This document shows, piece by piece, positions 12,483-24,479 of a stretch of DNA of 64,000 nt (its first letter is position 1; every line of letters starts with the position of its first letter). The position numbers and the translations under genes were made by a program. Below the pieces are notes generated by a model. That model did no database searches. It worked only from the letters and a program-made list of their open reading frames with translations, and was not told the origin of the DNA. Origin of the DNA: Dermatemys mawii (lineage: Eukaryota > Chordata > Testudines > Dermatemydidae); assembly GCA_007922305.1 (NCBI GenBank), contig ML677365.1:11952533-12016532 (forward strand), read 5' to 3'.

Positions 12483-12680
12483 TTGACTCTGGCCATTGGG
12501 CCCTACTGCCCTGCTACACAGGGGCACTTATTGACTCTGGCCACTGGGCCATACTGCCCTGCTACACAGGGGTGCATATCGACTCTGGCCATTGGGCCAT
12601 ACTGCCCCGCTACACAGGGGTGCTCATTGACTCTGGCCACTGGGCCATACTGCCCTGCTACACAGGGCCGCTATTGACTT
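12483..12680 (+). repeat. 48-bp tandem repeat inside the LTR
   Basis: The GACTCTGGCCA motif recurs at 12485, 12533, 12581 and 12629, exactly 48 bases apart. A diverged fifth start (GACTTTG) follows at 12676. Each unit carries a TACTGCCC(T/C)GCTACACAGG core. The array may vary in copy number between individuals or LTR copies. Confidence 0.85.
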
Positions 12681-12837
12681 TGTCTTATAGGCCGCGCTAC
12701 TCCAGCCTGAGAGGCCGTGTCCCCTCACAGATCTCCTTTATTATTTTTAAAGGAGACTGAAGAGTCAATCACAGTACGCACAGGGGAAGGGTGGGATGAA
12801 AACTCTTCAAGTCAGTGGAGTCCCTCAGGGAAGAGTA

Positions 12838-13034
12838 CAGGCATGTCATGTCTTACGCTATTTCAACTTACGCAATTTCAGCTTTATGCAGTTGACCCCC
12901 AAAAAAAAAAAAAAAGGGAAAACTAAAAATATAAAAACTTTCTTTATAAAGTCAGTGGGGTTTCGGCTATATGCAGTTTCCGCTTTACACAGAAACCGCG
13001 GAATGGAACCGTCGCATAAGATGCAACATGCCTG
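12838..13034. mobile_element. Tigger/mariner-like MITE with TA duplication
   Basis: The left end CAGGCATGTCATGTCTTACG and the right end CGCATAAGATGCAACATGCCTG are inverted repeats with small gaps. TA dinucleotides flank the element at 12836-12837 and 13035-13036. The CAGGCAT-type terminus and TA duplication fit the pogo/Tigger branch of Tc1/mariner. The interior is only about 150 bases and holds an A-run, so there is no transposase. Confidence 0.75.
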
Positions 13035-13036
13035 TA

Positions 13037-14049
13037 TGACTTTACCGTTTTCTATTTGAGAACTAGCATCATGTCTTTTCTTGGCCTCAGACAGATACAT
13101 TCAAAAAAGAGACTCAGAGGATATCCAATGATGGATATTTCTCATCAGTTACACCAATTTCTATCACAGGGCCTAGAACATATTAATGATGTTACTTTAA
13201 ATTGACTATAATTTGCAAAATAAATAACACTGTTTAGTAACACCACTGAAAGAGATGACTTGGTGATCTAAGCCTTAGTATGGAAAGACCAAGTCTCACA
13301 AGAACCACAGGTTCAAAAAATGACATGGTCAACTCAGCTCTATATTCTTCTGAGCTAGATACATTGGGGTAGTAAACTGTATACGTCTTTTGGAGGAGGC
13401 CTTAAAAATGAGGTCCTGACTGAGCTAAATACAGTAGGAAGGCACAATCCTTGCTCAGAAGAGCTTATGAACTAATTTAATACAAGACCCAAAGGAGTGT
13501 AACAAATATTAGGGTGAAATAGGAGAGGAAAGACAAAGGTAACTAATAGGAGCATGCAGATATAGAGCCTTGTAATATGCAAGACTGGATGATTCAGAAT
13601 TATTTAAATGTTATGCTTTTAAACAAAACAGAGTGTATGGGAGAGAGATTAGGATATGGTAGGAGACAAGTGGTAGCAGACACTCTGGAAGGTTCATCCT
13701 TGCAAGTGCCACAACTGGCAGATCATATGTGCCCCATTTTAGGGATGGTAGGAATCAGTGCAGCCTCATGCACAGGCTTGGCAGCTCTGAGTACTTTGTG
13801 GAGGCAGAGAATCAGCTCAGGTACTCCTTCCTCCTATGCCTGTTCTGGCCACCCTCTGAGATGTTACATAAAATCATTTTTGGCAGAGTTGGGAATAGAC
13901 TCTATATCCCTTAATACAGCAGATCCAATTCTCACCCACTTGGATAGACTGCCTCTTCGAAAGGACCTGTCAATTCCCTGTGGTTGGCCATGATGTCTGA
14001 AAAATGGAGCAACTTCTGTATATATAACTATTTCAAAATGTTATACTTC
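13037..14049. other. Non-coding, nothing recognised
   Basis: The 138-codon plus-strand frame at 13577-13993 shows no domain, splice or codon signal that would support a gene. Read as intronic. Confidence 0.45.
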
Positions 14050-14195
14050 CTCCTGTAGTGGCTGGTCCAAGGAGGATAACAGCCTACTCTAGCTGCTAGC
14101 CATTGCAATTAGTCCTTTAGTTCAAGTGGTAGAGGTTTAAGCTCTATTGCTGAAGGGCTAGGGTACACTTCCTTCTGATGACCCTGAAGGAAGTA
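14050..14195 (+). repeat. Possible tRNA-derived repeat
   Basis: TAGTTCAAGTGGTAGAGGTTT at 14118-14138 resembles an RNA polymerase III A box in a tRNA-like setting, preceded by a GGCTGGTCCAAGGAGGATAA leader. The B box expected downstream is degraded. Similar sequences are familiar from turtle genomes. It is probably an old SINE-like repeat rather than a tRNA gene. Confidence 0.35.
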
Positions 14196-14799
14196 TTAAA
14201 ACTGCACATTACCTAATTTGTTTTTTTAAACAAACCAACAAACCAAACAACACTAGTAAATTACAGACAGAATCTAATTTAGTAGCATGTTATTAAAGTT
14301 GCAAAATCAAGGTCTCAAAAGTTAAGAAATGCCAGAAGTAAGGTTGCCCATGCAACCTAAATTCTGTCTCTTTGTGCATATTCCTTATGGTACAGTCTTT
14401 AATTACATGATCACATACTATTTTGTCCACAGGACCCTTTCCTCATTCAGTCCAAAAGATGGACAGTGCTCAGGCAACTGTTCAGTATTTCTTTTTTTAT
14501 TCTCATCATTCAGTTGTGGCCCCACAGCTTATGCAGTACTCATCAACAAAACTCTGCACAGAATTTGGAATCATTATTTTCCTAATAGGGTTTTCTATGG
14601 TACTCCTCACTGAAGTATCTGAGTGCCTCACAAATGTTAATTTATATCCACAACTCTCCTTTGAGATACAAAACTATTATCATCACTATTTCACAGATGA
14701 GTACAAAGAGCATAAGAACAAAATTTGCATGTGCTGACCAATTATGGTGCATAAATTTTCAAATACTTAGCATTTTATAGTATTAAATGAATAATAAAT

Positions 14800-14960
14800 T
14801 AATCTTCACAACACTCCTGCCTGAGAGGTAGCTGGGCAACTATTACAGATGGGGAAATGAGATAGAGCAGCACAGTGAACAGCTTAAAGCTATGCAGTGA
14901 ATCACTATCAGAGTCAGGATTAGATGTAGGGGCCTCCTGAGTCCCAACTCTGGCCAGAGG
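14800..14960 (+). mobile_element. MIR-like SINE remnant
   Basis: TTACAGATGGGGAAATGAGA followed by a degraded cassette ending GGCCTCCTGAGTCCC matches the core and tail arrangement of MIR, an ancient amniote SINE. Diverged and without a clear tRNA head. Confidence 0.55.
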
Positions 14961-15030
14961 TTCCACAGCTGCCACTTACTTTAGCTGCAATTGAGAATGC
15001 TCAGCACTTGTGAAAATCAAGCCCTTCTCA

Positions 15031-15816
15031 TGCTGGGTTCCCAGAACATGAGGAACACAGAACAAAAATCTGATTTCAGTTACTCATCTAGAACGTGTGT
15101 GGCAGAGGCAGGGAGAGAATCAAGCTCTCCTAAGTGGCATTCACCACAAAATCATCCTTTCTCTGCCTTATTCTTTACACTCCTCCCACACCTTCTACAG
15201 TAAATATGACAAATTGCTACACATTTCTGCCTCATTCACCACACAGCCCTAATTCATTTAGTGAGCTCAGTGCTTTCTGAATAACGCTAGGTTATTTGGA
15301 AAAAGTAGAATGTGATCATGTAAATAAAGACTGTATCACAATGTATACACACAATGGGGTGGGAATGAAGGTTGCGTGACCTACCTCAATTCTGTCTTTT
15401 CCTAAGTTTCGAGAGCTTAATTTTGCAACCTTCATAAAGGTATTGAAATGTAGCTTTATTGTCTGCAATATACTGCACAGCTGGAGTGATAAATATAGTT
15501 AAAATTGGCTAAGAATGTCTAACCTAGATCACTTCCATTCAGTCTTTTCTGTAAAATAACATTTTCCAGGCCGTAAATGAATGTTGAGACTTAGATGAAT
15601 GTTGAGATCTGGAGGTGCTGAGTCATTTACTCAGGCATTGTGGGTGATACATCCACATCTGAGTATGTGAAAATAGTGTTGTCAATTAAGAAGATACCAT
15701 AGAATTCCAATATATGCCCATGTGCTGTATCTGAATTTGTTCCTGAAAATATTAATGTGTTTACCTTGGCATAAATGAGTAATTGAGGAAAACTATGATC
15801 ATGCATGTTTCTCAGA
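15031..15816. other. Non-coding, nothing recognised
   Basis: Unique-looking AT-rich sequence. A minus-strand donor-like GAG/GTAGGT at about 15384-15389 has no in-frame exon and was rejected. Confidence 0.45.
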
Positions 15817-16075
15817 AATATAGAACTGGAAAGGACCTTGAGAGGTCTTCTAATCCAGTCCCCTGCACTCAAGGTAGAACTAAGTAGTACCTACAGTGTT
15901 TATTTAAAACTTCCAAAGATGGAAATTCCACAATCTCTCTATGCAATTTATTCCATTTCTTAACTACCCTGACAGTTAGGAAGTTTTTCCTAATGTTCAA
16001 CCTAATCATCCCTTGCTGTGTTTCTAGCCCATTGCTTAAATGACCTTGTTTGTAGGATTATGACCTCTCTGTGCA
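15817..16075 (-). mobile_element. Old CR1 3'-end fragment
   Basis: The segment reads ATAGAACTGGAAAGGACCTT and continues through GTCTTCTAATCCAGTCCCCT and the AGGAAGTTTTTCCTAATG block. These are the order and motifs of the CR1 3' end in minus orientation. It is more diverged than the copies at 26344 and 43036. Confidence 0.65.
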
Positions 16076-17851
16076 CATACACTGCAGCAGGCATTGTGGC
16101 TGTACTGTAAACTTATTTAAACTATTTTCAAAAAAATATGAGATGCTGTTTGTTTGGTTGCACATTCCTAAATGTTTTATTCCTTCCTTCCTTATTATTA
16201 GCATATTTAAACATTCCCTGGGTTGAACTCTATGCTCAGTTAGATATGTTCATATTAATATTAAAATAAATTAGCATGATATGTAGCATTATATATAGTG
16301 GACTCAATGTGTTATTACAGAAACAGAAGAGAACATCTTAAATAAATCCAGGTCTCTCTGCTCCCCTCTTTTGACAAGTATAATTTGGGCTTCCCTCTTC
16401 CTACTCCAAATGATTGAGTTCTTGGTTCTCCTGTTACCATCTCTCCCAACTAATGAACTATGGGCTCTTTTATTTTTCCCCCCAGTGAATTAATTCTGTG
16501 CATTTCCCTCTTCCCCACATTTCTTTGCAGGCTCTTCTATTCCAGTCAGTGTTGCCAACACTTCCAAATCTGATCACAAGTCTCACAATATTTGTTTTGG
16601 GTTTTTTTTAAGTCCCAACCCCAGTGGTCATCTTATTATATAATAACCTCTGGTTTTAGCCATCATAGCTGTAAAGAAAAACTTGAAACTTTGAACCCTC
16701 AAAAAACTAGAATGCAACATCTATTATCTTTAAAGTATCATGATTTTTATTGAGTGTTGTGATTTCAGAGCCTGATTCATGATTTTTGAATCCTCAGAGT
16801 TGACAATACTGCTGCTTATATTGGGCTCTCACTTTCCTAGATCTTCCTCTCCACCTAACTCCTCCACTGCCCATTCTCCATCCTCACTAAGGAGAGCAGC
16901 AATGGCTCTAGTCATTCCTTCCCTGCTCCTTTTAAAGGATAAGTGGCCATTCAGCTGTTATAGGTCCTGTAAAAGAACTCTGCTTCCTGTTCTCCATTCC
17001 CCTCCTGAAAAATTGGGTGAGTGTTGGACTTCTCAGTAGTTACCCTCCCTCATCACCTACTATTAAAAACAGCAGTAATGATATGAAGGATGAAATCTCC
17101 AGAAGAAATAAGAGGTACATAGCCTTGAAAAAAAGCACTGAACAACATAGCTATTAATCACTACATAACCATCACTCCAATGTTTAGTCATTACATCCTT
17201 ATATTCTTATCACACCCTTTTTGGTATGGGAGAACAGTGCTTGAACTCTAACAAGTTTATCTTTTAAAATGAATGCTGCATTTCATTAAGCTGAGATCAG
17301 GATCTCAGAGCACTGAATGCAACCTAATGAAAATATTCAATTTTGAAACTGCCTCTTCCCCAAGGAAAAGAAAGGAATGCTAAAATATTTGAGTTTCTGT
17401 AACTTCTGGAACAGTTTTTGAATGTCGTGATAAATCAGACCTCATCAGTAGGCAATGTGAGTTGATAGGGATCTTTGAAGCTAGTATGGAAAGAAAATGG
17501 ATACAGGGAATAAACAGTGAATTGGGAAAACTATAATAGGTAGTTTGAAATCAGTATGATGAGGTATTTTCTTTATGTGTATGGCACCATTCCATTTATT
17601 TTACCACTTAGTATTTTTGTACAGTACCTAGTTTATATGCACTGGTAAAAATAATTATCTATATACAAATGGTAAACACCTAAAATTGAATTTTTATAAT
17701 CACGAAGTGTTTAAATATAGTGAGGGGACAAAAGAGGGGAAAGTATGTGAGATGGGGTATGATAAAATCCATAGGAAAAGTAAGATGATAAAATCCACAG
17801 GACAAGTAAAATGGAAAAATAACAGAGAGAAAAGCAGTATAAGAGACAGAC
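16076..17851. other. Non-coding, probable intron
   Basis: AT-rich with pyrimidine-rich patches around 16350-16560 and 16850. No exon with acceptable phase or repeat family was recognised. Confidence 0.45.
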
Positions 17852-17884
17852 CTGAGTTTCTTCTCCTTGATGATTCCGCTTCTT
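17852..17884 (-). CDS. 33-nt phase-1 microexon of an unidentified host gene
   Basis: On the minus strand an acceptor ending GTGATAACAG precedes 33 bases, followed by a donor CTCAG then GTCTGT. With G from the previous exon the peptide is EEAESSRRRNS, and one G is left over, so it enters and leaves in phase 1. The acidic-then-basic content suits the chain. The donor has C at +3 but keeps G and T at +5 and +6, the same unusual form as the exons at 56659 and 63755. The polypyrimidine tract is only moderate. Confidence 0.6.
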
Positions 17885-20800
17885 CTGTTATCACATCATA
17901 TAATGGACAGACATAGACAAAGGAGATGGGCGTGAGTGGATGTACTCAGAAGGTAAAAACTGATACTGAGGGAAAGGGCTGAAAATTGTTTTAAAGAGAA
18001 GCTTGTAGTGCAGAGTTAGTATATGGGGGTAAAATAACACAACAGAGACCAAAAGGAAAAAGAAAGCCGAGAAAGAGCTGCTTAAACTACTGTTGGAGAA
18101 AAAGAACCACAAAGATAGAGTTAGTATAAGAGATAAAGAAATAACAAATGTTACAGTTGACTGCAATGCCAGTCCTGGCAGCAAAACTGAGGAAAGGCTT
18201 TGTTAGCAAAAGGTAGGCTAATTAGCAGTTACCACTTTGTTCATGACACGGATTATTCAGCTTCTTGAAACAATATTGATTTAAAACCAAGTAACTTATT
18301 CCTTTCTTTAAATGAACCTTAAAGATAACAAACCCTGATTTCGTTCTTAAATTGCCAACATTGGGAACTGTATTATTAAAGTATTTTAGTTATTTCTTTC
18401 CCTTTCTTATTTATGCTGAACCAACTTCCACATATCCAAAATTACAGATTAATAACTGGAAAAGGACAAAAATGTCCAATATTTTCCAGAATTCACATAA
18501 CACACTGCAAATGATCTGTGTTATCATAACATTGTGCTATTGCAATATTATCCAGGCCAAACCGTAGAACAGGACAATAAAAAACAGAAAATATAATTAT
18601 TTTCTCACATTCAAATGAGTACATTACATTCTAGTCCCCTCACTTGTAAACAAATGATATATGACTGACAGTACAGAATATTTATACAAGTCAAGTGCAT
18701 AAAGCAACTGTGTCCTGTACCTTACATTAAAATGTAGCATTGAAAACCATGCACTGCCATTTAAGACATGAGTATATTCTGGGAAGAGTTTCACTGAGTG
18801 TATTATATGTCTATTTCCAGTTAGAGGGTAGAGGGAAGTCATCTTCAAAGGTAGTGGAATTTACACAAATGTTGGTGACCTGCCAACATCAGTAACATAA
18901 ATGCATTCTTGTCTTCCAAAATGTAAGCAGAGCCAAAATATCCTGGCCTAGCTTTGACTTGCAATCCAAACTGATTCTGAGACTTCCCTCATATATTCAT
19001 CCCCCAATCAGAATTCATTTGCAGGCACTATATAGAGAATCCCAGAAAAGCTTGGGCAGTTTTGCAGTGTTGTGAGTTCAAAAAAATTATATAAATTAGA
19101 ATACATCTGCATAAGTCAATAAAGTGAAAAATGACACTAAAGACAAAACTTAATGTTATCTGTTACCAATTTAATGTTGTCTGTCTCTTCTAAGTGCCTT
19201 GAATGATACTTATAACTTTTTTCCATGTTAAACTATAGCTGGCATACTGTAACCTATTACATCCTGACAAATATCAAGATTGTGCAAATCTTCTGTAATA
19301 AATCTACTTGTAAAAGACACATCTGATATTTACTTGTGCTAATTGAATAGAAAGTTGTTTACAATATGTGCATATATGAAAGCAGTAAAAAGTTAAGAAC
19401 AAAAAACACCAGAGCAGCTGAAAGCTTTAATAAGGATTGTTATGTACCTACATTCTGAAAAGGTAAAATGTTAGGATAAGTACGTATCCTTCTAGATAGG
19501 CAAGACATATACGTGATAAACCAAGATATGAACAAGTAAATACAAAAACTCAGCTTTTCCTAGGTACTATATATCATGTATTGGCAATATGTGAACATAA
19601 TTCCCACAACCATATAAAAAAGTCCAATTTTGTTAAGCTCTTTGAACATGTTTTATGTTGTATTCACATATCCCTGAAACCACACTATTACTTCAACTAA
19701 AAGTATTATTAGAAAGTGTTAAGATGAACATGGAAAAAATATAATCCCTCTCTCTCGACCTCCTTATATTTTTCACTGATATTTTTAATATCCAGTCATT
19801 TGCTTATCTTATAAAAAGACACTTGCAGTTCATCAAATCTCTCTTTAAGAGGTAGTGAAGGGGAGTTTGGCCTGAGTAAGGAATAAAGCTCCAGTTTTGT
19901 GATGGGATCTGTGTGGGACCCTGTGTGTGTGTAAGAGTCCATGAGGGAAGCTCATTTGCAGGATGAGGTATACGATTTAGGCCCAAATGATCAATATCTA
20001 GCTTCAATAACGTTAGTAACGACACACTATTTGCTGCCAATTTGCTACCTCATGAAAATTTGTGTGTATTTTATTTACATTTTAACAATCCAACAGTCAT
20101 CAATTAAGTAAACAATTTTTAACAGTACAAATGTATTGTTATTCTTCTGCTTCTGTTACAAGACAGAATGTATTAGAAACCCAAAATTAACACAAGCCAG
20201 ACAGGAAAATAAGAAAAAGTTACTTGTTTACTTGAGGATATCTGTCAGCTGGTGTCTCAAGAATTCAGAAGATTTTGCCATTGGTAATATTTTACTTTTT
20301 GATAGTGATCGATTCATAGAAGTTCTGTAATAGCTAAATTTATAGTACTATTAGGACTTCCTTCTACTGATGGTTAACTGAAGGGAGTTGATGTGTTGCC
20401 ATGCCAGAACTTTTAGTGAGTAAACCATGAATATTTATAGCAGTTTCTTTTTGACTAGGAAGCTATGCCATACATCCCAAAAAGTAGAGTTTTAAAACTC
20501 TCTCTATTTCTTTTAATCTAATGAATTAAATCTCTGTTGATACAATTTACTAGCATCTGAGAGCAAAATTATGGGGTGAAAGGCTGTTAAATTTGCATGA
20601 TAGCAAAAGGCAGTTGGCTCATTTATGTAGTCATTGTTTTGGGAAGGAACTAGCATTTATTTGGATCTATTGTTAATTCTGATGTGGAACAATGCTATGT
20701 ATAAATGCTTATTGCACAGAAATTAGGAAACAAGTGAGTGTCTTCTACTGAATACATTTATAAAGAAAAGTAATGCCAATTATGTGCCATACATTTGAAT

Positions 20801-22028
20801 AAAACAAAAGAGTTAATTGATTATTCTTTTATCTTGTTCTGACACAAAATTCTGTAATGCTTTTTATGACAAAATGTGAATTACTACAGAAAAGTATTTA
20901 ATTAAAGGTATCAATCTCAGTGCACAAACAACTCTATTTGAAACTTTGCATATTACTGAGGTGAAAATTTGCTTTAACCTGCCACAAGGCAGGACAATTA
21001 CACTAATCAGATATGCCCATATTAAACATTAATGGTAGCATAGGGCATAGAAATAAAAGGCAAACATCTTCCCCTCCGAGCAGATTTTGATTCCAATATT
21101 CTTTGCTCTTCATATACACAGATCTTCCATTGTATCTTGAAGCTCAGCAGCCTCTATGGATCCTAGCTCTGCAATGCTTCACTGCCTGATGCTGTCCTCA
21201 CAATATAATTAATTGTGTGTAGAAGCACAGTGCCCTGTTCAAATCCTAGAACATGGAGAAAATTCTAGGACAGGGATGTCTCATAAATACAGTTGACTAG
21301 CACACACATAACTGTATAAGGAGAACAGAGGCAAGTGGCAACCCACCCCCAGGACTCAAAGGCAGCTGGTCCCTGAAGCCATGTGAACTGTGAAAGGGTG
21401 GGGATAATGTAGGTGATCTGGGAGTAGATAAGAGCAGGGAAATTATTAGAGGAGGAGTTTGGAGAACAGCAGCCAATTATAATGAAGTGGGAATAAAGGT
21501 TTCAGTATAATCTCCCTGTCAAAAAGAGGCTAAATCAGATAATTATTTTAGCTCTCCTTGTAGGTATACTAAATCCCAGACTCAAACTTCCAGTTCTTTC
21601 TCCAAGTATATAACATCCCTACTACTAAAGGCTAGCTCTTTAAAGTTCAGAATCATCCACCAACAATCATTACAGCAGACTGGACAGCGACAGATGTTTT
21701 GCACATAATAATAATCAAAGGACTATGATGTAAAAATCCCCACAGAGAACAAAGAATTGGAATACTGTATTTTGTTTGAGCTTTCAGAGTAAATATATGA
21801 CTAGATAAAAAAACAGAATAGAATATGGAGACCTTACCGACACTCCTTTACATAGATAAAGGCAATAAATAGAAAGGAAGTTGGGAAACACATAAAAGAA
21901 CAACCTTTAAATAATATGGGTAGCATTATCTCAGTATTGCATGAAAAATAACCAGTGTGCATAAAACTTACTGCTTTACAAATCTCAAGAGATATAACTG
22001 ATCACAGAATATAAGAAATGCAAATGAG
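17885..22028. other. Non-coding, probable intron
   Basis: About 4.1 kb of AT-rich sequence with no repeat family or exon I could support. It is one of the least repeat-rich stretches of the window. Confidence 0.45.
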
Positions 22029-22590
22029 ATCTGCAGAAAGATTGTAAAAGCGACAAAGAGTCTTGTAGCACCTTATAGACTAACAGATCTTAGAGATCAT
22101 AAGCTTTTGTGGGCTAAGATCCACTTCATCAGATGAATGTTGTGGAAATCTCCAGAGGCAGGTATAAATATGCAGGCAAAATAAATTAAATTGGAAGGGT
22201 GAGGCCCACTTCCAGCAGCTGATCTGGAGATGTGAACACCCAGAGAGGAGAAATTGCTTTTGTAATTGGCAAGCCATTCACACTCTTTGCTTAGTCCAGA
22301 CCGGTCTTTAGGTCTGCTATTGTATGTCCAGGGAGGTTGAAGTGTTGTACTTCAACCTCCCTGGACATACAATAGCAGACCTAAAGACAGCTATACTGCA
22401 GCAAAAAAACTTCAAGACCAGACTTCAAAGGGAAACGGCTGAGCTCCAGTTCATCTGCAAATTTGACATCATCAGGTCTGGACTAAGCAAAGACTGTGAA
22501 TGGCCCGCCAATTACAAAAGCAGTTTCTCTTCTCTGGGTGTTCACATCTCCAGATCAGCTGCTGGAAGTGGGCCTCATCCTTATATAATA
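22029..22590. mobile_element. Penelope-like element arranged as a long inverted repeat
   Basis: The left half, read on the minus strand, and the right half, read on the plus strand, are copies of the same 3' portion of a retroelement placed head to head. At the centre, 22304-22343 and 22349-22388 are perfect 40-base complementary arms around the loop GTTGT. The outer arms extend to about 22200 and 22577, the right arm carrying roughly 85 extra bases. The right half reads FNLPGHTIADLKTAILQQKN and then ETAELQFICKFD, resembling the end of the GIY-YIG endonuclease region of Penelope-like elements. The left end carries the SINE-like GACAAAGAGTCTTGTAGCACC tail. The domain assignment is from memory. 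Confidence 0.6.
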
Positions 22591-22599
22591 TATAATTAA
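22324..22599 (+). pseudogene. GIY-YIG-type C-terminal remnant of a Penelope-like element
   Basis: A 91-codon open frame within the inverted element contains LPGHTIADLK, a QRETAELQFICKFD block and DCEWPANYKSSF. The order H-x-x-L-P-G-H, a hydrophobic strand, then an R-x-x-E-x-x-x-I-x-x-F helix is typical of the tail of endonuclease-bearing Penelope-like proteins. The catalytic GIY-YIG motifs and the reverse transcriptase are missing. The first codons come from the palindrome centre, so the ATG is accidental. Confidence 0.5.
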
Positions 22600-23699
22600 T
22601 CTGGTCTGAGAAGATGGTAGATAACTCCCACCAATAGGTCATCTAACTTAAGTTATTAAAACTCTAATTCTGCTTCTGAAAATAATTTTTTTGGGGTATG
22701 TTACTACATTTATATACAATCTATTTGCAGTATAGGGTATATTAGCTATTTGAATTGAAGTAATTGCTGTCAGAAAGTTGATCTTTCTGGTCTAATCCTA
22801 GTCCCAGAGATGTCAGTGGTCTCAATTTGGGATAGAATCAGGCCTTCCATAGACCCATGATAAGAAAGTTAACAAGAATTCTGTCCAAAGCAGCAGTCAG
22901 AAATGGAGTTAGAGATAACTATGAACAAAAAGCAGTATAAAAAAGAATGCTACATCAGACAGTTGGTCTGTCATGCATACAGAGTCCAACAAGCCATATG
23001 TGTGATATGCTGTAAAGTTCCTTCCTGATCTCTGTACAAGTTTTGTTTAAACTCAGAAGCCCAAGATTTCATTATAATTGCCTTGTATGCAATAGCACCA
23101 CAAAAGCAATCAGCATACAGACACCTGATTTAAAAGAAGACATGCAGATGGTAGGACTTTTTCCTATGAGAAGTCCTCATACTCCCTGTATCAAGTCTCT
23201 TAGAGCCTACATTTGTTTCCATTCATAGAGGCCATGAAAAGTAAATCTTTTTATGTGGACTTTTGACAAGGATGTGTAGTAAGGCCTGCAGGGGGTTAGA
23301 TATAGGAGGGGGGTCTTATATTGATTTTACTCAACTGTTATTCTAGTCTGAAAGATTTGGGCTGGGCAGTTCATTTGCATTTCATATCTGATTGTTGCTG
23401 CTGCTTATTTGAAGTACTATAACTTAGAACTGTGGGTTATTAAGAAATCTAAATTAATATAAAAATAAATAAATAAATGGAGCATTTGTTTTACGTTTGC
23501 TGCCCTGGAGCAGCAAAGAACTACTGAGTGGTTTTTGATAATGGGCAAATAATTGATTTTTTAGTTCACTGGCAATTCTGAAACATTGAAAAGATAAGTG
23601 TTGGTGAAAATAAGTAAACTTCAGGTAGAACTAAACATTTTGCTTGACATAAAACATTTAATTTCTAAGCATTTTTAAAGGATTTGATTCACAAACTGA
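22591..23699. other. Non-coding, nothing recognised
   Basis: AT-rich with an AAAT run at about 23458-23478. A faint CR1-like TTCCTTCCTGATCTC segment near 23020 is too short to call. Confidence 0.4.
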
Positions 23700-24245
23700 C
23701 TGAAGGAGTAGGTGGCATTTGTACTTCCCTTACGAGCCCCGCAGGGACAGGGGAGACCCAGGTTCAATTCCCCTAGTCTGTGTAATGTGGAAAAGGATTT
23801 GAACAGGGATCTCTCATACTCTATCTACTGAACTAGTTTGATGTGGGTCCCTCTCAATCTCTCCCATGGAAGCTGTTCCACTATTTATAAAGAAGCTTAA
23901 ATAGCCACTGGAACAGAGATATGAAGTTAGGTCTCTCATCTCCCAGGTCAGGTGCCTTAACCAGCAGGCTATAGAGTCATTCTCAGACTCTTTCCCTCTG
24001 GCTCAGGTGACTAATTATTTATACAAAGTGGAACAGTTTAATGGGAAGGATTAAGACCGACCCATAACAGAATATCCCATACCACAGTGGCTAGGGCACT
24101 TTCCTGTAATATAGCAGAACCATAGTCAAAATCCTTCTCCACATCAGGCACACAGGGGGAACTGAATCTGACTTCCACATTCTAGGCGGGTGCCCTAATT
24201 AATGGGCTGACACTAATCAGAGAGCTGCTGCCACCACCTCCTCTG
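23700..24245. repeat. Cluster of tRNA-like, partly mirrored repeats
   Basis: GACCCAGGTTCAATTCCCCT at 23755-23774 contains an RNA polymerase III B-box-like GGTTCAATTCC and is mirrored by GATTTGAACAGGGATCTCTC about 40 bases later. Related pieces follow: TAGGTCTCTCATCTCCCAGG near 23925, and ACAGTGGCTAGGGCACTTTC near 24085. A related copy lies at 50690. This is the pattern of a turtle repeat whose halves are tRNA-like and inverted. Several diverged units appear to be joined here. Confidence 0.45.
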
Positions 24246-24479
24246 GCAGTTTTGTGAATGGTGCCTCAGTCCTGAAATATATATAGGCCAAAACTATTCA
24301 GCATGTCAAATTTGGGAATAAGTTTGGTGTCTGGAAAAATGCATTTTTGGTGAATTTACTATTTGCCAAAAAAAGTCACAAGCTGTAATTCTGAGTACTG
24401 TAGCTGAGCCAGCTCTTACTCTTCCCATGTTAAATCATCCTAGTTTTTGAAATCACTCCTAACATGTAAATCCTTCTAT

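Larger units (their letters stand above)
11950..12729 (+). mobile_element. Solo LTR with a perfect 5-bp target duplication
   Basis: The element starts TGTGATGGGG and ends GTCCCCTCACA, the TG...CA ends of an LTR. It is flanked on both sides by GATCT (11945-11949 and 12730-12734). It is GC-rich against its surroundings. A TATAAAA box at 12045-12051 sets the plus orientation, and a 48-bp tandem array lies in the 3' part. No internal gag or pol region is attached, so it is a solo LTR left by recombination. A 5-bp duplication fits Gypsy-type or some endogenous retroviral LTRs; I cannot choose between them. The 202-codon frame crossing it (11878-12486) starts outside the element and is not a gene. 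Confidence 0.85.

Noticed and set aside
11878..12486. 202-codon plus-strand ORF as a gene
   Set aside because: It starts in ordinary flanking DNA and runs into the solo LTR. The Glu/Pro-rich part is LTR leader sequence, with no domain or splice context.
12483..12680. CRISPR-like array
   Set aside because: Units are contiguous 48-bp repeats without unique spacers, inside a eukaryotic LTR.
15384..15430. Minus-strand donor GAG/GTAGGT as an exon end
   Set aside because: The phase-1 frame hits a TGA directly before the donor, and no acceptor gives a compatible open segment.
21840..21870. Good acceptor and GTAAGG donor enclosing 8 nt
   Set aside because: Eight bases would shift the frame; composition and length give no coding support.
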